Positions 1 to 5,839 are shown, numbered from the stretch's first letter. The stretch: 5,839 bases of DNA from Bacteroidales bacterium (GCA_017554135.1 JAFZIX010000302.1:1-5839); one strand, 5' to 3'. Numbers and translations are program-made. Notes: generated from the letters alone by a model not told the origin.

Positions 1-766
1 CGCAGACTACCCAGCGCAACCATGGGCTGCGCAGATCCCGATGCAGGCGGTCCTCCAGCCAGAGCGTGAAACGGGTGAAATACTGCGACATCACTCCGCA
101 GAACACGCCCAGAAGCAGATAGAAGGGCAGATTCCCCATATTGAAGGGCGCCAGCGAGCACGCGAACGGAGACTGCGGCCCCATGAACAAATAAGACACC
201 ACCGTAGCCGTCAGCGTGGATATCAACAGCGGCATGATGGAACTCATGGAGATATTGAAAAGGAGGATTTCGAGGGTGAAGAGCACTCCCGCCAGCGGAG
301 CCTTGAAGATGCCGGCGATAGCCCCGGCGGCACCGCAGCCAAGCAACACCGTCATCCCGCGATACGACAACTTCGCCATCCTGCCGATGTTGCTGCCGAA
401 CGCGGCACCGGTATACACGATAGGCGCCTCCGCACCCACGGAGCCGCCCAAACCGATAGTAACGGCACTGGTGAGCAGCGAAGACCACATGTTATGGGGT
501 TTGATGCGGGATTCGTTCCGGGACACCGCCAGCAGTACCTTGGTAACGCCGTGGCCGATATTATCCTTCACCAGATATCGCACCAGCAGCAGGGAAATCA
601 GCATACCGGCAGCCGGGAAAAGGAAATGCCCGGTGCGGATAAGGCTGTGGATGAAGCCAATCAGTTTGAGCAGCGCAACTGCAGCAACTCCTGCGCAGAG
701 TCCAACTATAAGACTGAGCAGCAGGAGTTTAGCGTTCTCGCTTAGCTTTATGTAAGGGATCTTCAT
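1..766 (-). CDS. ClC-family chloride channel/transporter, N-terminal part (cut by window edge)
   Basis: This is the first 255 codons of an integral inner-membrane protein of the voltage-gated chloride channel (ClC) family, which moves Cl- either passively or in exchange for H+. It starts at the ATG at 764-766, and the reading frame stays open to base 1. Hydrophobic helices run throughout, for example residues 13-36, 49-65 and 94-107. The gating-glutamate motif GSVGAEAP is at residues 108-115 with E113 as the gate, followed by a helix-start segment GSNIGR. The family block APLAGVLFTLE is at 156-166. The usual GSGIP anion-site motif reads GHGVT at 71-75, which I recall from Bacteroidetes members. 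The residue after E166 is I167, where proton-coupled antiporters have a second glutamate. The start lies 6 nt beyond the stop of the upstream small gene, so the two are probably co-transcribed. The C-terminal half, including the conserved pore tyrosine and any CBS domains, is outside the window. Family is secure; channel versus antiporter is not. Confidence 0.93.
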   Translation of the reverse strand, partial: MKIPYIKLSENAKLLLLSLIVGLCAGVAAVALLKLIGFIHSLIRTGHFLFPAAGMLISLLLVRYLVKDNIGHGVTKVLLAVSRNESRIKPHNMWSSLLTSAVTIGLGGSVGAEAPIVYTGAAFGSNIGRMAKLSYRGMTVLLGCGAAGAIAGIFKAPLAGVLFTLEILLFNISMSSIMPLLISTLTATVVSYLFMGPQSPFACSLAPFNMGNLPFYLLLGVFCGVMSQYFTRFTLWLEDRLHRDLRSPWLRWVVC

Positions 767-772
767 ATACGG

Positions 773-1144
773 CTAGTCGCCGTCCGCCGGATCGTCATCC
801 CCGCCATATTGGGAGATGTTATCGTCCGGGAGAGGGCCTGCGCCCGGATCGGCATCTGCAGAAGGACCCGCAACCTGCTCGTTCTCTGCATTTTCCTCAC
901 CTTCCAGCCAGCGCTCGATGTCCTCGAGATCATCGGTTTCTACCTTGATTTTTACAAGGTAAATAGCATCTGGAATCTCTATTGTGACCGCATAGAACGG
1001 GGTTCCGTCCGGCTTGGTATATTTGGTGAGATCCTGGAACCAGTCGTTGAACCCGCTAGGGTATTTCTCATTGAAAGCGGCCGCCAGTTCAGGCGACATC
1101 TTCTCGTAACTGATTACGTGTCTCTTCTTGTTGTCGTTGGGCAT
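773..1144 (-). CDS. Small acidic conserved-looking protein of unknown function
   Basis: This is a 123-residue protein that I cannot assign to a named family. Residues 1-70 look like a compact folded domain: a basic start (KKRH), a motif SYEKMSPELAAAFNEKYPSGF at about 12-32, and a strand-rich stretch GTPFYAVTIEIPDAIYLVKIKV at about 47-68. From residue 70 onward it becomes strongly acidic (DDLEDIE, then Glu-, Asp-, Gly- and Pro-rich), which looks disordered. There is no signal peptide or membrane helix, so it should be cytoplasmic. I recall similar short 'SYEKLSPEL..KYP.G' proteins in Bacteroidetes genomes, but that is memory, not a search. It begins 59 nt after argS and ends 6 nt before the ClC gene. 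The ATG at 1142-1144 follows an A-rich leader (AAAAG) rather than a strong Shine-Dalgarno, as is usual in Bacteroidetes. The frame has good codon structure, and the opposite-strand frame over it shows no recognisable domain. Confidence 0.8.
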   Translation of the reverse strand: MPNDNKKRHVISYEKMSPELAAAFNEKYPSGFNDWFQDLTKYTKPDGTPFYAVTIEIPDAIYLVKIKVETDDLEDIERWLEGEENAENEQVAGPSADADPGAGPLPDDNISQYGGDDDPADGD

Positions 1145-1163
1145 AGCTTTTAGTATTACGCTA

Positions 1164-1195
1164 CAATATTAGAGCAAACTTTTTGAATTTGCAAT
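1164..1195 (-). promoter_or_regulatory. Candidate Bacteroidetes-type promoter for the small gene and ClC
   Basis: In the 59-nt gap between argS and the small gene, the minus strand carries ATTG (1192-1195), then 20 nt, then TAATATTG (1164-1171). The Bacteroidetes housekeeping consensus is TTTG, 19-21 nt, TAnnTTTG. Each box has one mismatch and the spacing fits. Transcription would start near 1158, about 14 nt before the ATG. Such degenerate matches are easy to find in AT-rich gaps, so this is a suggestion. A small 6-bp stem (1187-1192 with 1197-1202, loop of 4) sits directly after the argS stop and overlaps the upstream box. It has no T-tract after it on the minus strand, so I do not call it a terminator. 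Confidence 0.35.
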
Positions 1196-1203
1196 AGCAA
1201 ATA

Positions 1204-3015
1204 CTACATTCTTTCCGGAAGTTCTATGCCAAGCAATGCCATCGAATGCGCAAGTACCTGTGCCACAGCATTTATCAGCGTCAGGCGCATGTTCCTAACC
1301 TGTTCATTACTTTCTTTAAGTATCTGCGTGTCGTGGTAGTACTGGTTGAATTCCTTGGCCAGGTCGTAGGAGTAGTTGGCCATCACAGCCGGCGAAAATG
1401 CGTCGCATGCCTCGGCCAGTTTGCCCCGATACAAATTCAGCAGCTGCACCAGCCTAATCTCCTTTGTGCTCAATTCAGCGCAAATCCCCTTTGCTTCCAG
1501 GCCGGCAGCTGGATGTGCCGTTCGCGGAAGTTTTTTGAGTGAGCCTGTGCGTGGCGGTAGCGGAGCGAACGGCTCTCCTGCTGCCGCAGAGGCGGCTTTG
1601 CGCAAAATGCTGCAAATGCGGGCGTGAGTATACTGGATAAAGGGACCGGTGTTGCCATTGAAATCGATGGACTCCTTGGGGTTGAAGAGCATCTTCTTGC
1701 GAGGATCCACCTTGAGTATGAAGTACTTAAGAGCCCCCAGACCGATCATATGATACAACTTATCCTTCTCCGCCTCATCCACATCATCCAACTTCCCGGA
1801 CTCCTCCGAAGTAGCCTTTGCCTCCAGATACATATCCTCGATCAGGTCGTCCGCATCCACCACGGTTCCCTCGCGGCTCTTCATCTTGCCCTCTGGAAGC
1901 TCCACCATGCCATAGGAAAGATGGTAGATACGCTCCGCCCAGTCGAATCCGAGTTTTGCAAGCACAAGTTTCAGCACCTGGAAATGGTAGTTCTGCTCAT
2001 CGCCCACCACATAAACGTGGGAATCCAGCTTGTACTCCGCAAAACGGCTCTCGGCGGTGCCCAGATCCTGGGTCATGTAGACGGATGTGCCGTCCGAACG
2101 CAGGAGGAGTTTGCGGTCGAGGCCGTCGGCAGTCAGGTCGCACCATACGCTGCCGTCCGGATCCTGCACGAACACGCCCATATCCAAACCTTTCTGGACA
2201 AGGCTCTTGCCCAGCAGGTAGGTCTCATGCTCATAGTAGGTCTTATCGAAGCTGATGCCGAGGGCGCGATAGGTCTCGTCGAATCCTGCGAACACCCATC
2301 CGTTCATCTTCTCCCAAAGCGCACGCACTTCAGGATCGCCCTGCTCCCACTTCACCAGCATCTCATGCACATCGTCGATGATCTCGGGATGCTCCTTCTC
2401 CATCTTCGCGTAGGCCACATAGCAATCGCCCACCAGATGATCCCCCTTGATGCCGGTGCTCTCCGGGGTAGCCCCGTTGAACTGCTTCTCCCACGCATAC
2501 ATACTCTTGCAGATATGCACACCGCGGTCGTTCACCAGCGTCGCCTTGATCACCTCGTTGCCGCCGGCCGCCAGCAGCCTGCTGACGGAATCGCCCAGCA
2601 GATTGTTGCGGATGTGCCCGAGGTGCAGGGGCTTGTTGGTGTTGGGCGACGAGAACTCCACCATTATCTTCTTGCCGGTGGAGGGCAGGGTGAAGTATGC
2701 CTCGCCGGAAGAAACGATCTCCTCCAGAGTCTCGCGCCAGTACAGGTTGGAGAGGCTGAGGTTCAGGAAGCCCTTGACGCTGTTGAAAGCGCTTATTTCG
2801 GGGCAATGCGCCACCAGCCACTCGCCTATTGCGGTGCCAGTTGCATCCGGCGCGGCATGGGATATCCTTAAAAGAGGAAAGACTACAAGCGTGTAGTCTC
2901 CCTCGAATTCCTTGCGCGTCACCTGCACCTGCAGGGTGGATGCATCCACATCGGCGCCGTATATTTCCTTGACGGCCTTCGCGGCCTCCGAGGCAATGAA
3001 CTGTTCAGGGGTCAT
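1204..3015 (-). CDS. argS: Arginyl-tRNA synthetase (class I), with an extra internal segment
   Basis: This 603-residue cytoplasmic enzyme ligates arginine to tRNA-Arg using ATP. The N-terminal tRNA-recognition domain spans roughly residues 1-110. The class I HIGH signature is HLGH at 131-134, preceded by SSPNTNKP. The KMSKS-type loop is GKMKSREGT at 376-384, the variant I know from Bacteroidetes ArgS. The catalytic domain also holds NDRGVHICK (162-170) and GDEQNYHFQ (338-346). The C-terminal DALR anticodon-binding domain begins around 455 (TGPFIQYTHAR) and ends with GIELPERM. Between LRKAA (471-475) and LSTKE (515-519) there is a Pro-, Ala- and Lys-rich stretch about 24 residues longer than I recall for Bacteroides ArgS. 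The DNA there contains nested inverted repeats (see the repeat entry). The frame is intact, so the enzyme is presumably functional. The ATG at 3013-3015 lies 3 nt after the rpoD stop, indicating a shared transcript and probably coupled translation. Confidence 0.98.
   Translation of the reverse strand: MTPEQFIASEAAKAVKEIYGADVDASTLQVQVTRKEFEGDYTLVVFPLLRISHAAPDATGTAIGEWLVAHCPEISAFNSVKGFLNLSLSNLYWRETLEEIVSSGEAYFTLPSTGKKIMVEFSSPNTNKPLHLGHIRNNLLGDSVSRLLAAGGNEVIKATLVNDRGVHICKSMYAWEKQFNGATPESTGIKGDHLVGDCYVAYAKMEKEHPEIIDDVHEMLVKWEQGDPEVRALWEKMNGWVFAGFDETYRALGISFDKTYYEHETYLLGKSLVQKGLDMGVFVQDPDGSVWCDLTADGLDRKLLLRSDGTSVYMTQDLGTAESRFAEYKLDSHVYVVGDEQNYHFQVLKLVLAKLGFDWAERIYHLSYGMVELPEGKMKSREGTVVDADDLIEDMYLEAKATSEESGKLDDVDEAEKDKLYHMIGLGALKYFILKVDPRKKMLFNPKESIDFNGNTGPFIQYTHARICSILRKAASAAAGEPFAPLPPRTGSLKKLPRTAHPAAGLEAKGICAELSTKEIRLVQLLNLYRGKLAEACDAFSPAVMANYSYDLAKEFNQYYHDTQILKESNEQVRNMRLTLINAVAQVLAHSMALLGIELPERM
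1503..1586. repeat. Nested inverted repeat inside argS, possible in-frame palindromic element
   Basis: Two arm pairs nest here. The inner arms are GCCGTTCGC at 1517-1525 and GCGAACGGC at 1565-1573 (9 of 9 bp, 39-nt loop). The outer arms are CGGCAGC at 1503-1509 and GCTGCCG at 1580-1586 (7 of 7 bp). They are separated by a 7-by-6-nt internal loop. The outer span is 84 bp, exactly 28 codons, and the inner span is 57 bp, 19 codons, so neither disturbs the argS frame. It encodes ArgS residues of about 477-505, the same place where the protein seems longer than its relatives. A third small hairpin, 1583-1587 with 1592-1596, competes with the outer arm. The base pairing is directly visible. That this is a mobile or dispersed element is inference, since no second copy is in the window. 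Confidence 0.5.
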
Positions 3016-3018
3016 CTT

Positions 3019-3879
3019 TTATCCCAGGTATGATTTGAGAAGTTTGCTTGCGGATGGTTTCTTGAGTTTGCGGATGGCCTTTTCCTTAATCTGGCGCACA
3101 CGCTCGCGGGTGAGATCCAGGCGTTCGCCTATCTCTTCCAGAGTCATCTCCTGGCATCCGATGCCGAAGAAACTCTTGATTATCTCGCGCTCGCGGCCGG
3201 TCAGGATCTGGAGGGCACGCTCGATCTCGATGCTGAGGCTCTCGTTGGTGAGGCCCTTGTCCGCCATGGGGCTATCGTCGTTGGGCAGCACGTCCAGCAG
3301 ACTGTTGTCCTCCCCTTCCACGAACGGGGCATCCACGCTGACGTGGCGGCCGCTCACGCGGAGGGTATCGGCAATCTTGTCCTGAGGGATATCGATCATT
3401 TCTGCCAGCTCATCGGTAGAAGGCTGGCGCTCATGCTCCTGCTCGAACTTGCCAAGCGCCTTGTTGATCTTGTTCAGGGAGCCCACCTGGTTCAGGGGCA
3501 GACGAACGATACGGCTCTGCTCTGCAAGGGCCTGGAGGATGCTCTGGCGTATCCACCACACTGCATAGGAGATGAACTTGAAACCGCGGGTCTCGTCGAA
3601 TTTCTCTGCGGCCTTGATGAGGCCGAGGTTGCCTTCGTTGATCAAATCAGGAAGGCTAAGCCCCTGATTCTGGTACTGTTTCGCAACAGACACCACGAAA
3701 CGGAGATTTGCCCTCGTGAGTTTTTCCAGCGCGACTTGGTCGCCTTTGCGAATGCGCTGGGCAAGTTCCACTTCCTCTTCCGGTGACACCAACTCTTCGC
3801 GGCCGATTTCCTGGAGATATTTGTCCAGCGAGGCGCTCTCGCGGTTGGTAATCGATTTTGTAATCTTTAATTGTCTCAT
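3019..3879 (-). CDS. rpoD: Primary (housekeeping) sigma-70 factor, Bacteroidetes type
   Basis: This 286-residue protein is the RNA polymerase sigma subunit that recognises housekeeping promoters. Region 1.2 is at about 16-47 (SLDKYLQEIG). Region 2 is at about 57-118, with DLINEGNLGLIKA in the core-binding part and FKFISYAVWWIRQSI (100-114) in the -10 recognition and melting part. Region 3 spans about 121-200. Region 4 spans about 225-275, with the helix-turn-helix TLEEIGERLDLTRERVRQIK at 246-265. It has no region 1.1 and no large non-conserved insert. Its length matches the short primary sigma factor of Bacteroides (sigma-ABfr, about 286 residues), which reads TTTG/TAnnTTTG promoters instead of TTGACA/TATAAT. 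It is an alternative-size but not an alternative-function sigma. The start ATG (3877-3879) is 6 nt after the degP stop and the stop is 3 nt before argS, so it sits in the middle of a tight operon. Confidence 0.97.
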   Translation of the reverse strand: MRQLKITKSITNRESASLDKYLQEIGREELVSPEEEVELAQRIRKGDQVALEKLTRANLRFVVSVAKQYQNQGLSLPDLINEGNLGLIKAAEKFDETRGFKFISYAVWWIRQSILQALAEQSRIVRLPLNQVGSLNKINKALGKFEQEHERQPSTDELAEMIDIPQDKIADTLRVSGRHVSVDAPFVEGEDNSLLDVLPNDDSPMADKGLTNESLSIEIERALQILTGREREIIKSFFGIGCQEMTLEEIGERLDLTRERVRQIKEKAIRKLKKPSASKLLKSYLG

Positions 3880-3885
3880 TTAATC

Positions 3886-5343
3886 TTATTCGTCTTTCGC
3901 GAAGCCGAAGAAGACGGACTTGCCGGTGGCGTCCACGCCCTCGATGTAAACAGCCCTCTTGCTGCGGTACGCGATATCAATCACATCCCGAGGTTTGGAA
4001 ACAGGCTGCTCGTTCACATAGAGGATTACCATTCCGTCCGCTGCGCCCGCCTTTGCGAGTGCGCCGCTGCCGGCGGAGACAATCTCTACTCCCTTCTTCA
4101 GCCCCAACTTGGCGAGCTTATCCTTGTCGGCTTCCTTAAGATAGCCTCCGTAGAAAGCGGTCGCACCTTCCTCATTCACAGTGCCGGTAATCTGCTCGGT
4201 GCTCTGGAACTCTACGGGGAGTTCCTTCACCTTGCCATCGCGCACTATCTTGAGGGTGGCTTTGTCTCCGGGATGGAAACTGTTGACCTTTTCCTGAAGG
4301 GCGGACGGCGATTTGATGACCGTGGAGTCGATTGCCAGGAGAACATCCCCGACCTTGACTCCGGCCTTGTCGGCCGCGCCGCTCTTCGAAACCTCGTTAA
4401 TATATACGCCGTCAAGTGAAGAAAGTTTCATCTCTGCTGCGATTTTTTCGGTAACGGGACTCATGGCCACGCCGAGTTTCGCACGTTTCACCGAACCGAA
4501 GTCGATCAGGTCGCCCACGATCTTCTTCACGATATTCGAAGGCACTGCGAAGGAATAACCCGAATAGGCGCCAGTCTGGCTGACGATTGCGGTGTTGATA
4601 CCTACCAGTTCACCTGCCTTGTTGACGAGTGCGCCGCCGGAGTTGCCGGGGTTCACCGCAGCATCCGTCTGGATGAAGGATTCAATCTTGAATTCGCCGG
4701 TAGTGTTAGGCATCGAACGGCCCTTGGCACTGACGATACCGGCAGTGATAGTGCCGCGGAGTTCCTCTCCGAGAGGAGATCCGATTGCCAGCACCCACTC
4801 CCCGAGGCGGAGTTTATCCGAATCTCCGATGGGGACGATAGGAAGGCCGTTTGCATCGATCTTTATCAGAGCAACGTCGGTGGCGGGATCAGTGCCGACC
4901 ACGGTGGCCTTATAGGACTTGTTATTGTTGAGGGTAACCTCGATTTCGGTTGCACCCTGCACCACGTGATTGTTGGTTACTATATAGCCGTCTTCGCGGA
5001 TAATGACTCCGGAACCGCTGCCCTGCTGCACACGTTCGCGGGACTGTGGCTCTCCCGGGTTTCCAAAGAAGAAACTGAACGGATCGAAATTATAGTATTG
5101 CTGGGTGGTCTTGACGGTAACTTTCACGAACACCACGGCATCCACGGCGGACTCTGCCGCATAAGTAAAGTCGGGATAGTTGTCTTGTGACAGATTGACA
5201 GTGCGATAGGCAGAACCGTCGATGGAATAAGTTGTCTGTTCTTTGACCTGGTTAGACTCAGGCTGATTGGCTTTTACGATGCCGAAAGCGGTCAGGCCGC
5301 TCAAAAGTACGGATGCGATAACAGTTAGCATATTCTTGTTCAT
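3886..5343 (-). CDS. degP: Periplasmic Deg/HtrA-family serine protease with two PDZ domains
   Basis: This 485-residue protein degrades or chaperones misfolded envelope proteins in the periplasm. Residues 1-25 form a signal peptide or uncleaved anchor: Lys near the start, then the hydrophobic stretch MLTVIASVLLSGLTAFGIV. There is no lipobox cysteine. The trypsin-like domain (about 55-285) has the full catalytic triad: H126 in TNNHVV, D156 in ATDVALIKI and S235 in NPGNSGGAL. A short Phe- and Tyr-rich LA-type loop (FDPFSFFFG, 86-94) precedes it. PDZ1 follows at about 287-380 (RAKLGVAMSPV, then GVYINEVSKSGAADKAGVKVGD). A second, more diverged PDZ is at about 395-480. It is first in a leftward train with rpoD 6 nt behind. 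The chosen ATG (5341-5343) is directly followed by the signal peptide and preceded by an A-rich leader. That ATG lies inside one arm of an 11-bp inverted repeat. DegP, DegQ and DegS-like labels cannot be separated by sequence alone here. Confidence 0.96.
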   Translation of the reverse strand: MNKNMLTVIASVLLSGLTAFGIVKANQPESNQVKEQTTYSIDGSAYRTVNLSQDNYPDFTYAAESAVDAVVFVKVTVKTTQQYYNFDPFSFFFGNPGEPQSRERVQQGSGSGVIIREDGYIVTNNHVVQGATEIEVTLNNNKSYKATVVGTDPATDVALIKIDANGLPIVPIGDSDKLRLGEWVLAIGSPLGEELRGTITAGIVSAKGRSMPNTTGEFKIESFIQTDAAVNPGNSGGALVNKAGELVGINTAIVSQTGAYSGYSFAVPSNIVKKIVGDLIDFGSVKRAKLGVAMSPVTEKIAAEMKLSSLDGVYINEVSKSGAADKAGVKVGDVLLAIDSTVIKSPSALQEKVNSFHPGDKATLKIVRDGKVKELPVEFQSTEQITGTVNEEGATAFYGGYLKEADKDKLAKLGLKKGVEIVSAGSGALAKAGAADGMVILYVNEQPVSKPRDVIDIAYRSKRAVYIEGVDATGKSVFFGFAKDE

Positions 5344-5395
5344 ATCTTTTGTTTTTATTGTCTTTTGCCGGAAACTTAAAAAATCAAAAGATATG
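5341..5395. repeat. 11-bp perfect inverted repeat overlapping the degP start codon
   Basis: CATATCTTTTG at 5341-5351 is the exact reverse complement of CAAAAGATATG at 5385-5395. After one mismatch (5352/5384) four more pairs follow (5353-5356 with 5380-5383). On the minus strand the proximal arm ends in the degP ATG and covers its A-rich ribosome-binding region. A transcript starting upstream of 5395 could fold so that the start is buried in an 11-bp stem with a 33-nt loop. Alternatively, the two arms could be half-sites for a regulator. The distal arm also contains TATCTTTTG on the minus strand, one base longer than a TAnnTTTG -7 box, so it may be part of the degP promoter. In that case the RNA would begin inside the repeat and could not form the full stem. 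Confidence 0.55.
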
Positions 5396-5417
5396 CCAGA
5401 ATATCACCTATAATTAT

Positions 5418-5425
5418 TATATTTG
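5418..5425 (+). promoter_or_regulatory. Candidate -7 box of the dnaN promoter (TATATTTG)
   Basis: TATATTTG matches the Bacteroidetes -7 consensus TAnnTTTG at every defined position and lies 47 nt before the dnaN ATG, within AT-rich DNA. A good TTTG at the expected -33 position (about 5393-5398) is missing, and the sequence there reads TGCCAG. Transcription would start near 5430, at the foot of a GC-rich stem-loop. The rpoD product encoded in this window is the sigma factor expected to read it. Confidence 0.5.
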
Positions 5426-5427
5426 TA

Positions 5428-5446
5428 GTCCCCCGCGCGTGGGGAC
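5428..5446 (+). other. GC-rich stem-loop in the dnaN leader
   Basis: GTCCCC (5428-5433) pairs perfectly with GGGGAC (5441-5446) around a 7-nt CG-rich loop. It stands out in an otherwise AT-rich intergenic region and sits at or just after the predicted dnaN start site. No T-run follows on the plus strand. On the minus strand the sequence after it (5427 downward) is ACAAATATAAT, again no T-tract, so it is not a standard terminator for either direction. It could be a 5' UTR stabiliser or a protein-binding operator. Confidence 0.45.
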
Positions 5447-5472
5447 ATAACGGATAATAAAACATACGATAT

Positions 5473-5839
5473 ATGGAATTCAACGTTTCAAGTGCAGAAC
5501 TTCTCAAAGCCCTGGTGGATGTCTCCAAAGCCATCCCCGCCAAGACTACCCTGACCATCCTGGAAAACTTCCTCTTCGTGCTGAAGGGAGACAAACTCGA
5601 AATCACCGCATCCGACCAGGAACTCACCCTCCGCACCGCAGTGCCGGTGGAGAACAAGGAAGACGGCAGCATCTGCGTGCCTGCAAGGCAGATGATCGAT
5701 CTGTTCAAGGCCCTGCCGGACCAGCCCGTCAACATCCGCACCAGTTCGGATTCATCCTTCGAATGCGTATGGTCCAACGGTAATTCCGCACTGTCATACT
5801 TCCCGGCCGAGGACGTCCCGGCAATCAAGGGAGCCGGCG
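5473..5839 (+). CDS. dnaN: DNA polymerase III beta subunit (sliding clamp), N-terminal part
   Basis: These are the first 122 codons of the ring-shaped processivity clamp that tethers DNA polymerase III to DNA. The protein begins MEFNVSSAELLKALVDVSKA, the first clamp-fold helix. It continues with TILENFLF (residues about 30-37), LEITASDQELTLRT (about 42-55, the family's 'ASD.E' strand), PARQMIDLFKALP (about 70-82) and SYFPAEDVP (about 109-117). The last corresponds to the usual S..GFPAEEYP segment that closes domain I. Domains II and III lie beyond the right edge. The ATG at 5473-5475 fits the family N-terminus; the leader is A-rich (ATAATAAAA) without a strong Shine-Dalgarno. It is transcribed away from degP across a 129-bp intergenic region and has no dnaA beside it on the visible side. 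Confidence 0.95.
   Translation, partial: MEFNVSSAELLKALVDVSKAIPAKTTLTILENFLFVLKGDKLEITASDQELTLRTAVPVENKEDGSICVPARQMIDLFKALPDQPVNIRTSSDSSFECVWSNGNSALSYFPAEDVPAIKGAG

Noticed and set aside
41..755. Two overlapping plus-strand open frames of 234 and 179 codons
   Set aside because: Both are antisense to the ClC gene. Their translations are low in hydrophobic structure and motif-free, while the minus strand gives clear ClC motifs.
1187..1202. 6-bp stem right after the argS stop as an intrinsic terminator
   Set aside because: The stem is AT-rich and no T-tract follows in the direction of transcription.
1528..1540. Run of six A in argS sense strand (1531-1536) as a programmed frameshift site
   Set aside because: The codons read AAA AAA CTT, so the A AAA AAC heptamer is not in the phase needed for -1 slippage, and the downstream frame is intact without any shift.
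1470..1658. 62-codon open frame on the minus strand inside argS, in another frame
   Set aside because: It is a shadow of argS over the GC-rich insert. It shows no recognisable domain and starts within a coding gene.
1624..2871. Long 415-codon open frame on the plus strand
   Set aside because: It lies antisense to argS, whose HIGH and KMSKS motifs are unmistakable. The translation is His/Leu-rich with no family features, as expected of a mirror frame in GC-rich DNA.
5410..5417. Self-complementary ATAATTAT as a regulator site
   Set aside because: An 8-bp AT-only palindrome is expected by chance in such AT-rich intergenic DNA.
5344..5472. Replication origin next to dnaN
   Set aside because: dnaN is often next to dnaA and oriC in bacteria, but this 129-bp gap has no DnaA-box cluster (TTATCCACA-like) and the neighbour is degP, not dnaA.
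5376..5828. 150-codon minus-strand frame covering the start of dnaN
   Set aside because: It is antisense to dnaN, which has clear clamp motifs, and it crosses the intergenic region.

Overview
This window looks like a chromosomal core region of a member of the Bacteroidetes, probably the order Bacteroidales. Three things point there: the 286-residue primary sigma factor lacks region 1.1, the ClC transporter has the group-typical GHGVTK and GSVGAEAP motifs, and there is a TAnnTTTG-type promoter upstream of dnaN. Base composition is moderately GC-rich, more like Alistipes or related gut/rumen Bacteroidales than Bacteroides itself. That genus-level placement is an impression, not a measurement.

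Layout, right to left. A 129-bp divergent intergenic region (5344-5472) separates dnaN (rightward, cut by the right edge) from a long leftward gene train. The train is degP/htrA (periplasmic PDZ serine protease), then rpoD (housekeeping sigma factor) after 6 nt, then argS (arginyl-tRNA synthetase) after 3 nt. After a 59-nt gap come a small acidic protein of unknown function and, 6 nt further, a ClC-type chloride channel/transporter that runs off the left edge. Genes cover almost everything. No stretch over 300 bp lacks a gene, and I saw no rRNA, tRNA, CRISPR array, insertion sequence or phage gene.

How the genes work together. degP-rpoD-argS reads as one transcription unit, with no terminator-like hairpin between its members. 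It would link envelope protein quality control, housekeeping transcription and Arg-tRNA charging. The unknown gene and the ClC gene probably form a second unit, with a candidate promoter in the 59-nt gap, or are reached by read-through. dnaN starts from its own promoter.

No clearly new multi-gene system is visible. The points most worth a second look are: (1) an extra segment of roughly 25 residues inside ArgS, encoded by DNA with nested inverted repeats, which looks like an in-frame palindromic element; (2) a perfect 11-bp inverted repeat whose proximal arm contains the degP start codon; (3) a ClC protein with the gating glutamate but a hydrophobic residue where antiporters carry the internal proton glutamate.
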